DNA of 36,273 nucleotides from Methylococcaceae bacterium (GTDB lineage Bacteria > Pseudomonadota > Gammaproteobacteria > Methylococcales > Methylomonadaceae). Below the pieces are notes generated by a model, which did not search any database, had not been told where the DNA came from, and saw only the letters and a list, made by a program, of their open reading frames with translations. The number at the start of each line of letters is the position of its first letter. Position 1 is the first letter of the stretch. Below are positions 17,636 to 26,697 of this stretch, one piece after another. Where the stretch lies: NCBI GenBank assembly GCA_006844585.1, contig SPJM01000087.1, positions 1 through 36,273 of the forward strand, written 5' to 3'. Made by a program: the position numbers and the translations under genes.

Positions 17636-18298
17636 ATGAAGAAAAAACGTTTCGCGTCCCATTTATTGACGGGAAAAGTAGCGGCATCGCCTTTTATGAT
17701 TAGCAGTGGTTTTGCCGCAGATGCCGTACCGACTTATCAAGATATTCTCAATGAGGATTTATCGGTTATAGAGTTGCCGAAAGATGGGGTAAGGTTGTTT
17801 GCCATCGGAGCGGTTAATGATAGTTATGGCGGTAATTCCGGCGTTTCTGCGGCTATTTGCGACAATAATCAGCCTGAATCCATGAATATTGTCATCACTG
17901 GCGCAAAATCCGGCGATAGGGTGTTTTTGGTTGCTAGTTCAAGTAAAGATGATGGTTTTTTTCAGCACTTAAATGAGCAAATTCGCGTAGGCAGCGAAAA
18001 CTTTACCGTGATCAGCTCTTTTTTAATGGATCACATCGAGTTGGATGAAGATACGCCGGGTGATGCTACGGCGGCGTTGTCACCGGTTTCCGTGCCGGTA
18101 AATTTAGCAAAATTATCTGAAAATGATTTGCTTAATAACGGACGATTTTATGTGCAGGCGGTTATATTCTCGTCGCTGGATGCGGAAAATATTTGGGAAT
18201 TCGCCCGTTACTCCGAACTGGATACGATTGAGGTTAGTTCTGCAGGTTGCGGCGGTAGTTATGATGATAATAATGGTTACGGTGGTTCGACTTATTAA
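17636..18298 (+). CDS. Secreted protein of unknown function with Gly/Tyr-rich tail
   Basis: A 220-residue protein with an AGGAG site 6 bp before the ATG. The N-terminus (MKKKRFASHLLTGKVAASPF, then MISSGFAADA) looks like a signal peptide with cleavage near residue 28-30. The mature part is acidic, with a beta-rich core containing MNIVITGAKSGDRVFLVASS and a later VPVNLAKLSENDLLNNGRFY. It ends in a low-complexity tail, YDDNNGYGGSTY. There are two Cys residues, one late (SAGCGGS). It has its own strong promoter. I do not recognise a family; an abundant exported or surface protein is a fair guess only. Confidence 0.6.
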   Translation: MKKKRFASHLLTGKVAASPFMISSGFAADAVPTYQDILNEDLSVIELPKDGVRLFAIGAVNDSYGGNSGVSAAICDNNQPESMNIVITGAKSGDRVFLVASSSKDDGFFQHLNEQIRVGSENFTVISSFLMDHIELDEDTPGDATAALSPVSVPVNLAKLSENDLLNNGRFYVQAVIFSSLDAENIWEFARYSELDTIEVSSAGCGGSYDDNNGYGGSTY

Positions 18299-18354
18299 TG
18301 CTGATAGTTTCTTAATACCCCCACCCTGTAAATAATCGATAATTTATTGGAGCG

Positions 18355-18368
18355 CAGACTTTAGTCTG
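18355..18368. repeat. CAGACT...AGTCTG palindrome, possible terminator stem
   Basis: The 14-bp palindrome CAGACTTTAGTCTG lies between the secreted-protein gene and the acetyltransferase gene. A T-run (ATTTTT) follows a few bases later, so it may end transcription of the upstream gene. A related but longer hairpin with the same GACTAAAGTC theme occurs at 32738-32779. Confidence 0.45.
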
Positions 18369-18424
18369 AGCCCTAAATTTTTATGATCTTAATTATTTAA
18401 AGGTGGGGCGCTAGTTAATATTGC

Positions 18425-19018
18425 ATGAAGAATCACTATTTGTATTTTGGCGAACACATCAATATCCGTACGGTCACCTCAGCGGATGCAGGCCTATTGC
18501 ATCAATGGTTGGAGTCGGCTGATTTTGCTTATTATCGGCCTTGTATGTCTGAGATGTGTCCGCAAGTTGCAGATTTGCTGGAGCGAATGGAAAACATCGG
18601 CAAGATTACCCCGCCTTTGGAAATTGAATTCATTATTGAACATAAAAAGAGTCATGCGCCGATTGGCGCAATGTCATTGTCAGGCATTGATTACTTTAAT
18701 CAAAAAGCCGAGTTTTCCATTGGTTTTGTACGCGGTTTGGGCACCCGTTGTTCGATGGAGGCATTTCATTTCGGGATAGAGCAGGCATTTAAGGCGTTCA
18801 AGCTGCGTAAACTGATTTTCTATGTTGCTGCTGAAAACCGGGCTGCTCATCGTATTATGGCGCATGGCTGCATTGAAAAAGAGGGTGTATTACGGCAAGA
18901 ACTGCAATTGACCTCTGGCGTCGCTATTGATTTACACCGCTACGCCTTGTTTCAACCCGCCTGGCTGAACGGCGATTTTCGCCGTTTATTGCAACGCATT
19001 GCGCCGCTTAATCCATGA
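18425..19018 (+). CDS. GNAT-family N-acetyltransferase (RimJ/RimL-like)
   Basis: A 197-residue cytosolic enzyme of the Acetyltransf_3 type. The N-terminus is INIRTVTSADAGLLHQW. The acetyl-CoA region runs from EFSIGFVRGLGTRCSMEAFH to FYVAAENRAAHRIMAHG, followed by GVLRQELQL. The substrate is unknown. The ATGA overlap with the next gene, a three-GT2-domain glycosyltransferase, suggests that it acetylates an amino sugar or glycan made by the same system, as GNAT enzymes do in flagellin or capsule pathways. That link is inferred from position only. Its ribosome site (AGGTGG) is unusually far, about 18 bp, from the ATG. Confidence 0.8.
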   Translation: MKNHYLYFGEHINIRTVTSADAGLLHQWLESADFAYYRPCMSEMCPQVADLLERMENIGKITPPLEIEFIIEHKKSHAPIGAMSLSGIDYFNQKAEFSIGFVRGLGTRCSMEAFHFGIEQAFKAFKLRKLIFYVAAENRAAHRIMAHGCIEKEGVLRQELQLTSGVAIDLHRYALFQPAWLNGDFRRLLQRIAPLNP

Positions 19019-22000
19019 TCGTAGAAAGAATATTAGTTTTTGTTCCTCAGGCGGGTGATGAAACGATTGCTTGCGGCGGTTATTTAAGCCTTAAACAACA
19101 AAACCGCGCCGCAATCAAAATCATTGTGGTCGGCGATGAGTTGGGCGGTTTGAGCCGCCATTTAAAAAAACAGGCTGAGCTTAGACGCGAAGAATTATTG
19201 CAGAGCCTGAACAAACTACAAATCAAAGATGTGCAGTTTTGGCAATTTAACGACCAGGCGATACCGTTAAGCGGTGAAATACTCGACGCTTATGATTCAG
19301 CGGTACAAGGTTTTTATCCGGATCGTATTTTATTGCCTGCGCCCGGCGAAGCGGATGCCGGATATCGACGTTTGACGCGTGGTTTGTTGAAAGCATTAAG
19401 CGGGCGTTGGCAAGGCGAGTTGTGGTTTTATGAATGTCGGCAACCAGCGCCGCTGGTGAATACCGTTATCGATATTGGCAATGTGCTTGAGCAAAAACTG
19501 GCGGCGCTGGCTTGTTATGCGTCCCGACTTAAACAGTTTGATTATCTGCAATATTGTCGCAGTTTGGCGCAGATGCGCGGTTTGTCATCGGCTAAACAGG
19601 CTGGAGAAGCGTTTTTGGTTTATCAATGGGATGGCGACGAACAAAACTTTTTCGAGTCTCGGCCATTGATTTCTGTCATCGTCAGGTCGCAGGATGCGCA
19701 AATTTTAAGGCAGGCTTTAAACAGCTTATGCAAGCAAACTTATGATCAACTGGAGGTGATTCTGGTATGGTTTGGCGATCAGCCTCCAAATTTGGATGAC
19801 TTTAATGTGCTGGATATTCAATGGATTCCGGGAAAGCAGAATCGGTCATACAATCTTAATCTCGGCATAGCAGAGGCCAAAGGCGAGTTTATCGCCATTT
19901 TGGACGACGATGATGTGGTCTATCCGGAACACTATGCATTGTTATTAGCGGAAATTCAATCCGATCCCAAAATAGACGCCGCGCACAGTTATTGTCGAGT
20001 GGTTGCCTGTCGTCGCCAAGAGGAGCGGGTTCAACTTGATCGTACGCTGGAAATTTTTGATTCCGCGATAGAATCCGAACGCTTGTTATTAGGCAATATT
20101 GCGCCCATCAATGCTTTGTTGTTTCGCGCTCAGACTTTCCATACCTTCCAGTTCGATGAAAGTTTTCAAGCTTATGAAGATTGGGCGCTGATGGCGAGTC
20201 TGGCTTTAGCGGGTTATCGCTTTGCCTGCACCGAAGAAGTGAGTTGTGAGTATCGGATTTATTCGGATGCTGAACAAACCAGTATCGCCGATGCTCATGC
20301 TGAAAAAGGGTATTTGGCTTGGCGACAGGTCATTCAACAGTTCATCGCCGAACAAATGGAAGCGTCACACCTTGAACAATTATCGGCGTTGGTGCAAAGG
20401 TTGGATCAACGGGAATCAACTATAGGTGTGCAATTAAAGCAGGCTCATCAACAAATTCAGCGGCAACAAAAAAAGCTGGAACAACAGCAAGCATTGCAGG
20501 ATTTGCTGAACTGCGCATTACCTGCTTTCGGCGTTGACGCAAAAGGTCGGCGGGGCATGGCGGAAATGCTGGCCGGCCAATTGTCTCGGCAAACCTTATT
20601 TTCGGTCGTTATGCCGGTTTACAACACCGATGCCGACATTTTATTGGCAGCGATTGAGTCCGTAATCAAGCAAAGCTATGCGGGCTGGCAATTATGCCTG
20701 GTTGATGATGGTTCTACTAGAGCTGAAACAATAGCGATATTAGAAGATGTTCAAACGCGCTTGCAAGCAACAGGTAAACTGCGCTATTTACGTCGCAGTC
20801 GGCAAGGCGGCATTGTTCAGGCCAGTAATGATGCATTGACGGTCGCCACTGCGCCTTATCTTGCTTTTGTCGATCACGATGATTTACTTGGTGAGGATGC
20901 GCTGCTGGAACTTGCATTGGCGTTAACCCGGCAGCCGGAATGTCGCTTGCTGTACACCGACAGCTACAAGATTGATCATGCCGGATCTGTGTTGCATGAA
21001 TATCATAAACCGGATTGGTCGCCGGAAACCTTAACTCATTTAAACTATATCAACCATTTAACGGTAGCTGATCGGCAATTGGTCGTTGACTGTCTGGGTG
21101 GGTTAAATGCGCAAAGCGAGGGCGCTCAGGATTGGGATCTATTGCTCCGGGCGGCGCAATTCATTGATGCCTCAGAAGTCTGCCATTTACGTAAACCGCT
21201 TTATTCCTGGCGAGCTACTGAACAATCGCTAGCTTATCAGTCAGCGGCGAAGCCTGAAGCTTTTAATGCCGGTATGCAATCAGTCAAACAGCATTTACAA
21301 CGCATGGGAAGGGTTGATGTCGATTGTCAAAGTAATCCTTTAGGACCGGGTGTGGTGACAAGCTGGCAATCTGAGCTGCGCACGATTGAAATCATTATCC
21401 CGACCCATAATAATTTACCCGGCTTGAAACTTTGCTTAGAAGGTCTGCGAGAGGATACCGATTATTCTTTTGCTCAAATTACGGTTGTCGCCAATCGCTG
21501 TGAGGATGCAGCCATGCTGGCTTATCTGAAATCTTTGTCCACTGAGCAAAATATCGTTGTGGCGACTGACAATCGCATATTTAATTGGGCGGCGATTAAT
21601 AATAGCATTGCTCTGAAAAGTCAGGCCGATTTGCTGTTATTCATGAATGATGATGTGGAAATTAGACAGCAAGATTGGCTGAGGCAAATGCAGCAATATA
21701 TTGATTTGGCGGGCATTGCTGTGGTCGGTGCAAATTTGTATTACCCGGACGGCGAGTTGCAACATAACGGCGTGCGCACGGATTGTCGATGGGTAGCGGA
21801 TAATATTCAAAACACCGGTATGCTTGGCGAGTTATCAACGCCGCGCAATGTGGCTGCAGTAACCGGCGCCTGTATGTTGGTGGATCGCAGAGTATTTGTA
21901 GAACTAGGCGGCTTTGATGAACAATTTGCGGTGAACTATAACGATATTGATTATTGCCTGGCGGTGAGAAAAGCCGGATACCGCATTTTACAAGCGACAG

Positions 22001-22080
22001 ATGTAGCATTGACCAATAGCGTTCGGCACGATTATTCCGTGTCAAAAATCACAGACTTAACCTCCTGGGTCAAGGGCTGA
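19015..22080 (+). CDS. PIG-L-like / triple GT2 glycosyltransferase, 3' end truncated by an IS
   Basis: A 1021-residue reading frame. Residues 5-195 resemble PIG-L/LmbE deacetylases, but the zinc motif PHPDDE appears as PQAGDE and the later HPDH as EADAG, so catalysis by this part is doubtful. GT2 domain 1 (about 216-420) has LISVIVRSQD and AILDDDDVVYP. A Gln-rich coiled coil (about 440-490) follows. GT2 domain 2 (528-760) has FSVVMPVYNTD, LVDDGST and FVDHDD. GT2 domain 3 (791-1000) has IEIIIPTHNN, FMNDDVEI and GGFDEQFAVNYNDIDYC. The last 21 residues (after T1000) are encoded by the IS inserted at 22014. The original 56-residue C-terminus, starting HHESKSRG, is stranded at 23344-23515. The loss of that conserved tail probably impairs the third transferase domain. 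It presumably builds a surface glycan; the acceptor is unknown. Confidence 0.88.
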   Translation: MIVERILVFVPQAGDETIACGGYLSLKQQNRAAIKIIVVGDELGGLSRHLKKQAELRREELLQSLNKLQIKDVQFWQFNDQAIPLSGEILDAYDSAVQGFYPDRILLPAPGEADAGYRRLTRGLLKALSGRWQGELWFYECRQPAPLVNTVIDIGNVLEQKLAALACYASRLKQFDYLQYCRSLAQMRGLSSAKQAGEAFLVYQWDGDEQNFFESRPLISVIVRSQDAQILRQALNSLCKQTYDQLEVILVWFGDQPPNLDDFNVLDIQWIPGKQNRSYNLNLGIAEAKGEFIAILDDDDVVYPEHYALLLAEIQSDPKIDAAHSYCRVVACRRQEERVQLDRTLEIFDSAIESERLLLGNIAPINALLFRAQTFHTFQFDESFQAYEDWALMASLALAGYRFACTEEVSCEYRIYSDAEQTSIADAHAEKGYLAWRQVIQQFIAEQMEASHLEQLSALVQRLDQRESTIGVQLKQAHQQIQRQQKKLEQQQALQDLLNCALPAFGVDAKGRRGMAEMLAGQLSRQTLFSVVMPVYNTDADILLAAIESVIKQSYAGWQLCLVDDGSTRAETIAILEDVQTRLQATGKLRYLRRSRQGGIVQASNDALTVATAPYLAFVDHDDLLGEDALLELALALTRQPECRLLYTDSYKIDHAGSVLHEYHKPDWSPETLTHLNYINHLTVADRQLVVDCLGGLNAQSEGAQDWDLLLRAAQFIDASEVCHLRKPLYSWRATEQSLAYQSAAKPEAFNAGMQSVKQHLQRMGRVDVDCQSNPLGPGVVTSWQSELRTIEIIIPTHNNLPGLKLCLEGLREDTDYSFAQITVVANRCEDAAMLAYLKSLSTEQNIVVATDNRIFNWAAINNSIALKSQADLLLFMNDDVEIRQQDWLRQMQQYIDLAGIAVVGANLYYPDGELQHNGVRTDCRWVADNIQNTGMLGELSTPRNVAAVTGACMLVDRRVFVELGGFDEQFAVNYNDIDYCLAVRKAGYRILQATDVALTNSVRHDYSVSKITDLTSWVKG
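22005..22013 (+). repeat. Target-site duplication of the IS, left copy
   Basis: The 9-bp AGCATTGAC immediately left of the IS end is repeated exactly at 23335-23343 immediately right of it. It is part of the interrupted glycosyltransferase codons for A-L-T. Confidence 0.92.
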
Positions 22081-23334
22081 AAAAGGAAATTTCGTATGCA
22101 TTTTAGCCAATGAATGCTCATTTTCCAACACCTTTTCAGCCTTCCGCCTAGCAGAGTGACTAAGCCCCTGGCGGGTGTGCGTGTTGAATGATTTTCGGGT
22201 GGTGCAGGTTCTGGCTTTTTGCTATCAGATTCATTATTGAACGTATCGGTAGCCATTTGCTCCTGAACAAGGTCTTGTTTGAAATGAAGCAGTAGCACAT
22301 AAACAATCATGTAGATGTAAAACTGAGTTTCTATCCCCTTCTCGTTATGCGACCATAGGTGCAAGGCATGAAAGGTACGTTTGATACTCCGAAAAAACAG
22401 CTCTATTTGCCAGCGATAGGCATAAAGCATAATGATTTCACCTGTTGTTAAATCTGTCCGGTTAGTCGCAATACGATAGACTTCATTTTCAAAAACAAAC
22501 GAAACCAAACGATAACCGGTTTTATCAGGATCATTTGAAAAATAAATCATTGAATCTGAAATATTGACAAAAAAGAGCGGCCACTCTTCGGGAATGATAA
22601 CGTCTAAACTTTGAACGACCGTGTCTTTCATGGTTGATTTAATTCGAATAATAAAGAAAGCTTGCTGCTCTACGATTTGCCGGAAAAGTTTAAAAGAAAC
22701 ATACCCTCTATCAGCAATATAAGTCACGCCCATTTCAAGCATTTCCAAGAGTGCTTTTTTTTCACAACCGTTGGCATCTGTATTGATGAATTGAACAGGA
22801 ATCATGCGATTCAGATCAAAAGCAAGGTGCATTTTGAGTGCATTGGACGTTGATTTATAAGAGGCCCATTCCATTGTACTGAATGCGGGGAATATAGAGC
22901 CATCGACTAAAATAAAACGCCCCAGTTTTTCAATCTCTGGAATTTCAGAAAAAGTTAAGCGATCGAGTAAACCCAGGAAAATTCGGCGAAATATTTTGGG
23001 GTCGTAACGAGCAAAGGCTTCGGAGTACATCGATTTTGACGCCTGAACTAAGTTTAGCGCCTTGGCTTGAGGCGATGTTTTTATTTCCGTAATTAAAAGG
23101 CTAATGGAGCCTATCTCCATGATAACGGCATAAAGCAAATTAAGGGTGAAAAAATGGAGGGATAATTTATATGTCGAGGCATCGCTATCCAATAACTCTG
23201 TTTCTTTTGTTAATAGGTCTTGTAGTGGAGCAATGATCTGATTGAATAGCATTTCTTGGGGTATATTCCGATAAAATCAGTAAAGAATAATACTTTTCTA
23301 CATACTTCAGCAATATTAATGCCGAATGCTATTG
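22014..23334 (-). mobile_element. IS4-family insertion sequence (1321 bp)
   Basis: The ends are 15-bp inverted repeats, CAATAGCGTTCGGCA (22014-22028) and TGCCGAATGCTATTG (23320-23334), with 14 of 15 matching. Weaker similarity extends about 8 bp inward. A perfect 9-bp duplication, AGCATTGAC, flanks it. It carries one transposase gene on the minus strand. The perfect duplication and the intact transposase indicate a recent insertion. It splits the glycosyltransferase gene. Confidence 0.93.
22032..23252 (-). CDS. IS4-family DDE transposase
   Basis: A 406-residue transposase. The first catalytic Asp is in FILVDGSIFPAF, the second in VTYIADRGYVSFKLF, and the Glu in YAYRWQIELFFRSIK, which shows the Y(2)R(3)E(6)K signature of the IS4 family. 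The frame is uninterrupted and spans nearly the whole element. Its 3' end overlaps the last 49 bp of the truncated glycosyltransferase frame on the opposite strand. The subgroup cannot be fixed by eye; the 9-bp target duplication fits several IS4 branches. Confidence 0.92.
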   Translation of the reverse strand: MLFNQIIAPLQDLLTKETELLDSDASTYKLSLHFFTLNLLYAVIMEIGSISLLITEIKTSPQAKALNLVQASKSMYSEAFARYDPKIFRRIFLGLLDRLTFSEIPEIEKLGRFILVDGSIFPAFSTMEWASYKSTSNALKMHLAFDLNRMIPVQFINTDANGCEKKALLEMLEMGVTYIADRGYVSFKLFRQIVEQQAFFIIRIKSTMKDTVVQSLDVIIPEEWPLFFVNISDSMIYFSNDPDKTGYRLVSFVFENEVYRIATNRTDLTTGEIIMLYAYRWQIELFFRSIKRTFHALHLWSHNEKGIETQFYIYMIVYVLLLHFKQDLVQEQMATDTFNNESDSKKPEPAPPENHSTRTPARGLVTLLGGRLKRCWKMSIHWLKCIRNFLFQPLTQEVKSVIFDTE

Positions 23335-23343
23335 AGCATTGAC
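23335..23343 (+). repeat. Target-site duplication of the IS, right copy
   Basis: Exact copy of AGCATTGAC at 22005-22013, directly after the right inverted end. Confidence 0.92.
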
Positions 23344-23515
23344 ACATCACGAATCGAAGAGCCGAGGCGCGATGAATACGGATCAGAAAAAAAGGCAATT
23401 GGAAAATGAGTTGGCTTTGATGAAACAAAAGTGGGGTGAATTTTTATTCGACCCGTATTGGTCGGAATATACCGTATATGCTCAGGGTTCGCGAATACTG
23501 CATGTTCCAAAATAA
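23344..23515 (+). pseudogene. Detached 3' end of the glycosyltransferase gene
   Basis: Joining 22013 to 23344 continues the reading frame as ...DVALT then HHESKSRGAMNTDQKKRQLE and 36 further residues to TAA at 23513-23515. HHESKSRG is the usual C-terminal motif of this kind of GT2 domain. The joined length is 3171 bp, exactly 1057 codons. This fragment has no plausible start and is probably not translated. The original gene ended 24 bp before the convergent protease gene. Confidence 0.9.
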
Positions 23516-23539
23516 CGCAGGGGCTTAAAACTCTCACCC

Positions 23540-26254
23540 CTAAGACGCCAAATCATAAGGAATACCGACGACATCAATGACAACCGAATTCAACTGCGCC
23601 TGAGCTAAATCGGTAGTGGCCGCTAATTCAAGCAATGTGGCTCTATCGAGTTCATTATTGTCCAATATGCGGGTGAAATGGTCGGATTCGGCAATATTCG
23701 GCGCTCTGCCCACCACATTTTCAAAGACATGATGAATAAAGCCGCGATTGGATTCATCTTCGATGATGCTTTCTATGAAGCGGTGCTCAATCACGATATC
23801 GAACAAACCGGTAAAATCATAACCGCTGTCGGTTAAGATCAGCGCAGCTTGCATAATTGACGAAATTGACTCCTTTCCGAATGCGGTAACGATAGCCAAA
23901 CCGGCAGTTCCTGCACTGCCTTCAACATCATTGGCGTAGCCGTGGTGATTAAAGCTGAGGCGTTCTATTGCGTTAAGGGTGTCTGATCCGAATTCCGGAT
24001 GGTGGACGACAACAGTACCGGTGCTTTCGGCAGAGAAGGTAAACGACTCAAAAGGAGCCGGATAATGCAATTGATCTATGCCTTCGTCGCCGTTAATTAC
24101 ATCGTCGCCGGGAGAAGCTTGAATGCTGTCATGACCGGCCAAAGCCTGAATTAAATCCTCCGCCACTGAGCCGTTTAGCGCGTCATCTCCATCGGTTCCG
24201 TTGATGATGCGGAGAACATTGTCTATGGTGAGGGTAAATGTCTGTTCGGCTGTTTCAAAACCATCGCTTGCAGATAGGGTGATGGGATAAACGCCGGCAT
24301 CGGTATAGGAAGGCATTCCCGATAACAACCCGCTATCCGGATCAAAACTCAGCCAACCAGGTATTCCAACAGCGGTTAACGTTAATTGATCTTGCAGGTC
24401 GGGGTCTGTGACGATGAATTGATATTGATAAGTTTGGTTTTCAGCGCCGCTGTCTACCGGTGTTGATTCAATGATCGGAACATCGTTGACATTATGAATC
24501 GTCAAGCTGAATGATTGAAGAATCGTTTCCTGGTTGTCGGATATAGACAGGCTAATGTCGTAACTGCCTACTTGGCTGTTGTCGGGAATTCCGGATAATA
24601 ATCCGGAGGAGGCGTCAAAGCTTAGCCAATCAGGTTTTTTGACGACACCGAAACTGATCGAATCGCCATCATCATCGCTGGCGTCAAGCGCATAGCGGTA
24701 TTGCTCGTCCTCATTGCTTTCAACAATGGGCGTTGATGTGAAAACAGGCGCATCATTGACGTTGTTAACCGTCAACTGGAAAGACTGATCGCTAGCGCCG
24801 TCGCCATCGCTGACCGACAGTTTAATGGGATAGACGCCTACTTGAGCGTTATTCGGCGTACCCGATAATAAACCGGTTTCCGGGTTGAAATTCAGCCAAG
24901 CCGGTTTGTCGATTACACTGAACGTTAACGGATCATTTTCCTCATCTTCTGCTTTAAAAGAATAACGGTAGGACGCATCTTCATCAGTATCTGTAATCGG
25001 CGTGGAGTTTATTATGGGGGCGTCGTTAACGCTATTGATGTTTATCTCAAAGTTCTGTCGGATACTGCTCTGGCCGTCGTCAGCAATAATAATGATTTGC
25101 TGAACCCCGGTTTGAGTATGGTTCGGCGTGCCGGATAACAATCCGGTTTGGGCGTCAAAAGATAACCAGTCGGGTTTTTTCTCTATCGCTAAGGTTAGGG
25201 TATCGCCATCTTCGTCTTCGGCGCTGACTTGATATTGATATTGCTGATCTTCGTTACCTTCAATAACTGGCGTTGATGTGAAAATCGGCGCATCGTTGAT
25301 ATTATTGACTGTCAGTGTAAAGGATTGTTTTGTATCGGTTTTGCCATCACTCACTTTTAAACTGATGTTATGAGCGCCCACTTGCTCATTAGCGGGGGTT
25401 CCGCTCAATTCTTGTGTTTCGCTGTTAAAACTCAACCAAGCCGGAATACTGACGACGCTAAATTTCAAGGTGTCGTTATCGGCGTCGATGGCTCCCAGAA
25501 TGTAGCTGAAAAACTGGTCTTCATCGGTATTGTCGGGTGGGGTAGAGGTGAATTCAGGCGGGTTGTTGCTTGGCGTAGCGTTTAGGCCTTTTTCGCCACC
25601 CAGACCATCGCCGCCGTATATCCAGTCTAATGCGTCCAGGTCAAATTGTTGAAAATTGATTTTCGGTTCGCCGACTTCATTGTAAGACATCACCGTATTT
25701 TGGGTATTGTCTTGTTGTTCGGTGAGTTGCGGTTGTCCGGAAAAAGGGTGTTTTAATCCCAACGCATGGCCGATTTCATGCAATAGCGTTTCATATCCGG
25801 ATGTACCGGGTTGGGGATTTAAATTTTGTTCTTCAAAGTCAAATATATCCAGGTAAATGTTGACCCGAGCTTCATAACGGGTGATAACATTGTCCGGCGT
25901 AAAACTATATGAAGAAGACCAATGTGCTTGGCCGCTGGTAGTTGAAGATGTTTTTATGTCAGCGTTATAAAAGAAGAAATGAGATTCTTCGATATTGCTT
26001 GATTCGATAAAATCGATGCCGGTAACCGAGCCGACATAATTCAGCGCATCGCGGACGATGTTTTGTTGAGTGTCGGAAAAAATACTGACCGAACTGACAT
26101 CATTGCTATGGTCATTATGGTTGGAAAAGTTATAAAAAAGCGAATTGCCCGGCGTACTGGTTAAATAATTCCAAGCCGGGCCTTCGGCAAGAAGCGCGTC
26201 AGTTGTGGCGATGCCGGAATGAGGGATATCGGTGACATCATCGACAGTCGCCAT
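23540..26254 (-). CDS. Serralysin-like M10 metalloprotease with five cadherin-like repeats and RTX-type motif
   Basis: A 904-residue protein with no signal peptide, as expected for type I secretion. Residues 1-220 form the protease. LLHEIGHALGLKHPF has the zinc motif HExxHxxGxxH (H159, E160, H163, H169), and TVMSY supplies the Met-turn (M189). Five tandem repeats of about 90 residues follow (about 231-680), each opening NDAPxxxSTP and ending in a LSGTP-like loop, typical of dystroglycan-type cadherin-like domains. Then comes NGTDGDDALNG...PGDDVINGDEG, one or two degenerate RTX calcium nonapeptides (684-730). The C-terminal 140 residues include FENVVGRAPNIAESDHF, like DUF4214 domains. It is probably exported and cleaves or binds extracellular material. 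No T1SS genes are nearby. Its start is 10 bp after the small gene at 26265. Confidence 0.85.
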   Translation of the reverse strand: MATVDDVTDIPHSGIATTDALLAEGPAWNYLTSTPGNSLFYNFSNHNDHSNDVSSVSIFSDTQQNIVRDALNYVGSVTGIDFIESSNIEESHFFFYNADIKTSSTTSGQAHWSSSYSFTPDNVITRYEARVNIYLDIFDFEEQNLNPQPGTSGYETLLHEIGHALGLKHPFSGQPQLTEQQDNTQNTVMSYNEVGEPKINFQQFDLDALDWIYGGDGLGGEKGLNATPSNNPPEFTSTPPDNTDEDQFFSYILGAIDADNDTLKFSVVSIPAWLSFNSETQELSGTPANEQVGAHNISLKVSDGKTDTKQSFTLTVNNINDAPIFTSTPVIEGNEDQQYQYQVSAEDEDGDTLTLAIEKKPDWLSFDAQTGLLSGTPNHTQTGVQQIIIIADDGQSSIRQNFEININSVNDAPIINSTPITDTDEDASYRYSFKAEDEENDPLTFSVIDKPAWLNFNPETGLLSGTPNNAQVGVYPIKLSVSDGDGASDQSFQLTVNNVNDAPVFTSTPIVESNEDEQYRYALDASDDDGDSISFGVVKKPDWLSFDASSGLLSGIPDNSQVGSYDISLSISDNQETILQSFSLTIHNVNDVPIIESTPVDSGAENQTYQYQFIVTDPDLQDQLTLTAVGIPGWLSFDPDSGLLSGMPSYTDAGVYPITLSASDGFETAEQTFTLTIDNVLRIINGTDGDDALNGSVAEDLIQALAGHDSIQASPGDDVINGDEGIDQLHYPAPFESFTFSAESTGTVVVHHPEFGSDTLNAIERLSFNHHGYANDVEGSAGTAGLAIVTAFGKESISSIMQAALILTDSGYDFTGLFDIVIEHRFIESIIEDESNRGFIHHVFENVVGRAPNIAESDHFTRILDNNELDRATLLELAATTDLAQAQLNSVVIDVVGIPYDLAS

Positions 26255-26264
26255 GAATTAATCG

Positions 26265-26528
26265 TTAAACATGTATATCCAATAGAGCCTGCTGATTTTC
26301 CTGATCAGTTTCCAAAATTTTAACAGCGGCGGAAGTTTCCAATTCGGCTTCGCTGAGTTGGGTGACCGGTTTTGACAGTTCGCCGGGTCTTACATCGTTA
26401 TTAGCGGTGCTGGCGCCGGTTTCATCACTGTTCACCGTGGATGTTGCAATTTGTTGGGCAGCTTCTGCGCTTTTATTTTGCGCACTGAAAATCATATTGG
26501 CTGCGGAAGTATTTAAATTAACGTTCAT
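26265..26528 (-). CDS. Small hydrophilic protein upstream of the protease
   Basis: An 87-residue Ala/Ser/Asn/Glu-rich protein beginning MNVNLNTSAANMIFSAQNKS, preceded by a good AGGAGA site. It has no membrane helix and no Cys. It lies 10 bp upstream of the M10 protease, so the two are probably co-transcribed. The N-terminus faintly recalls small motility-associated proteins, but I cannot assign a family. A chaperone or inhibitor role for the protease is conceivable but unsupported. No clear promoter is seen in 26529-26697. Confidence 0.55.
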   Translation of the reverse strand: MNVNLNTSAANMIFSAQNKSAEAAQQIATSTVNSDETGASTANNDVRPGELSKPVTQLSEAELETSAAVKILETDQENQQALLDIHV

Positions 26529-26697
26529 GACAGTCTCCTGTTCGCGACTACTCTGTATCTATTTATAACGCATTTTTGGGTAAAGGTGATATTTTATGGT
26601 TTGATATGTGATTTGCAACGCAATAATTTTTTCCGTTTTGTCATATCGAAATCAGGGCGAGTTTAAAAACTCTGATTAGAATGGGATTATACCGCCT

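Noticed and set aside
23540-26254. Tandem DNA repeats of about 270 bp as a CRISPR or satellite
   Set aside because: They encode the five cadherin-like protein domains, are diverged at DNA level and lie within one reading frame.
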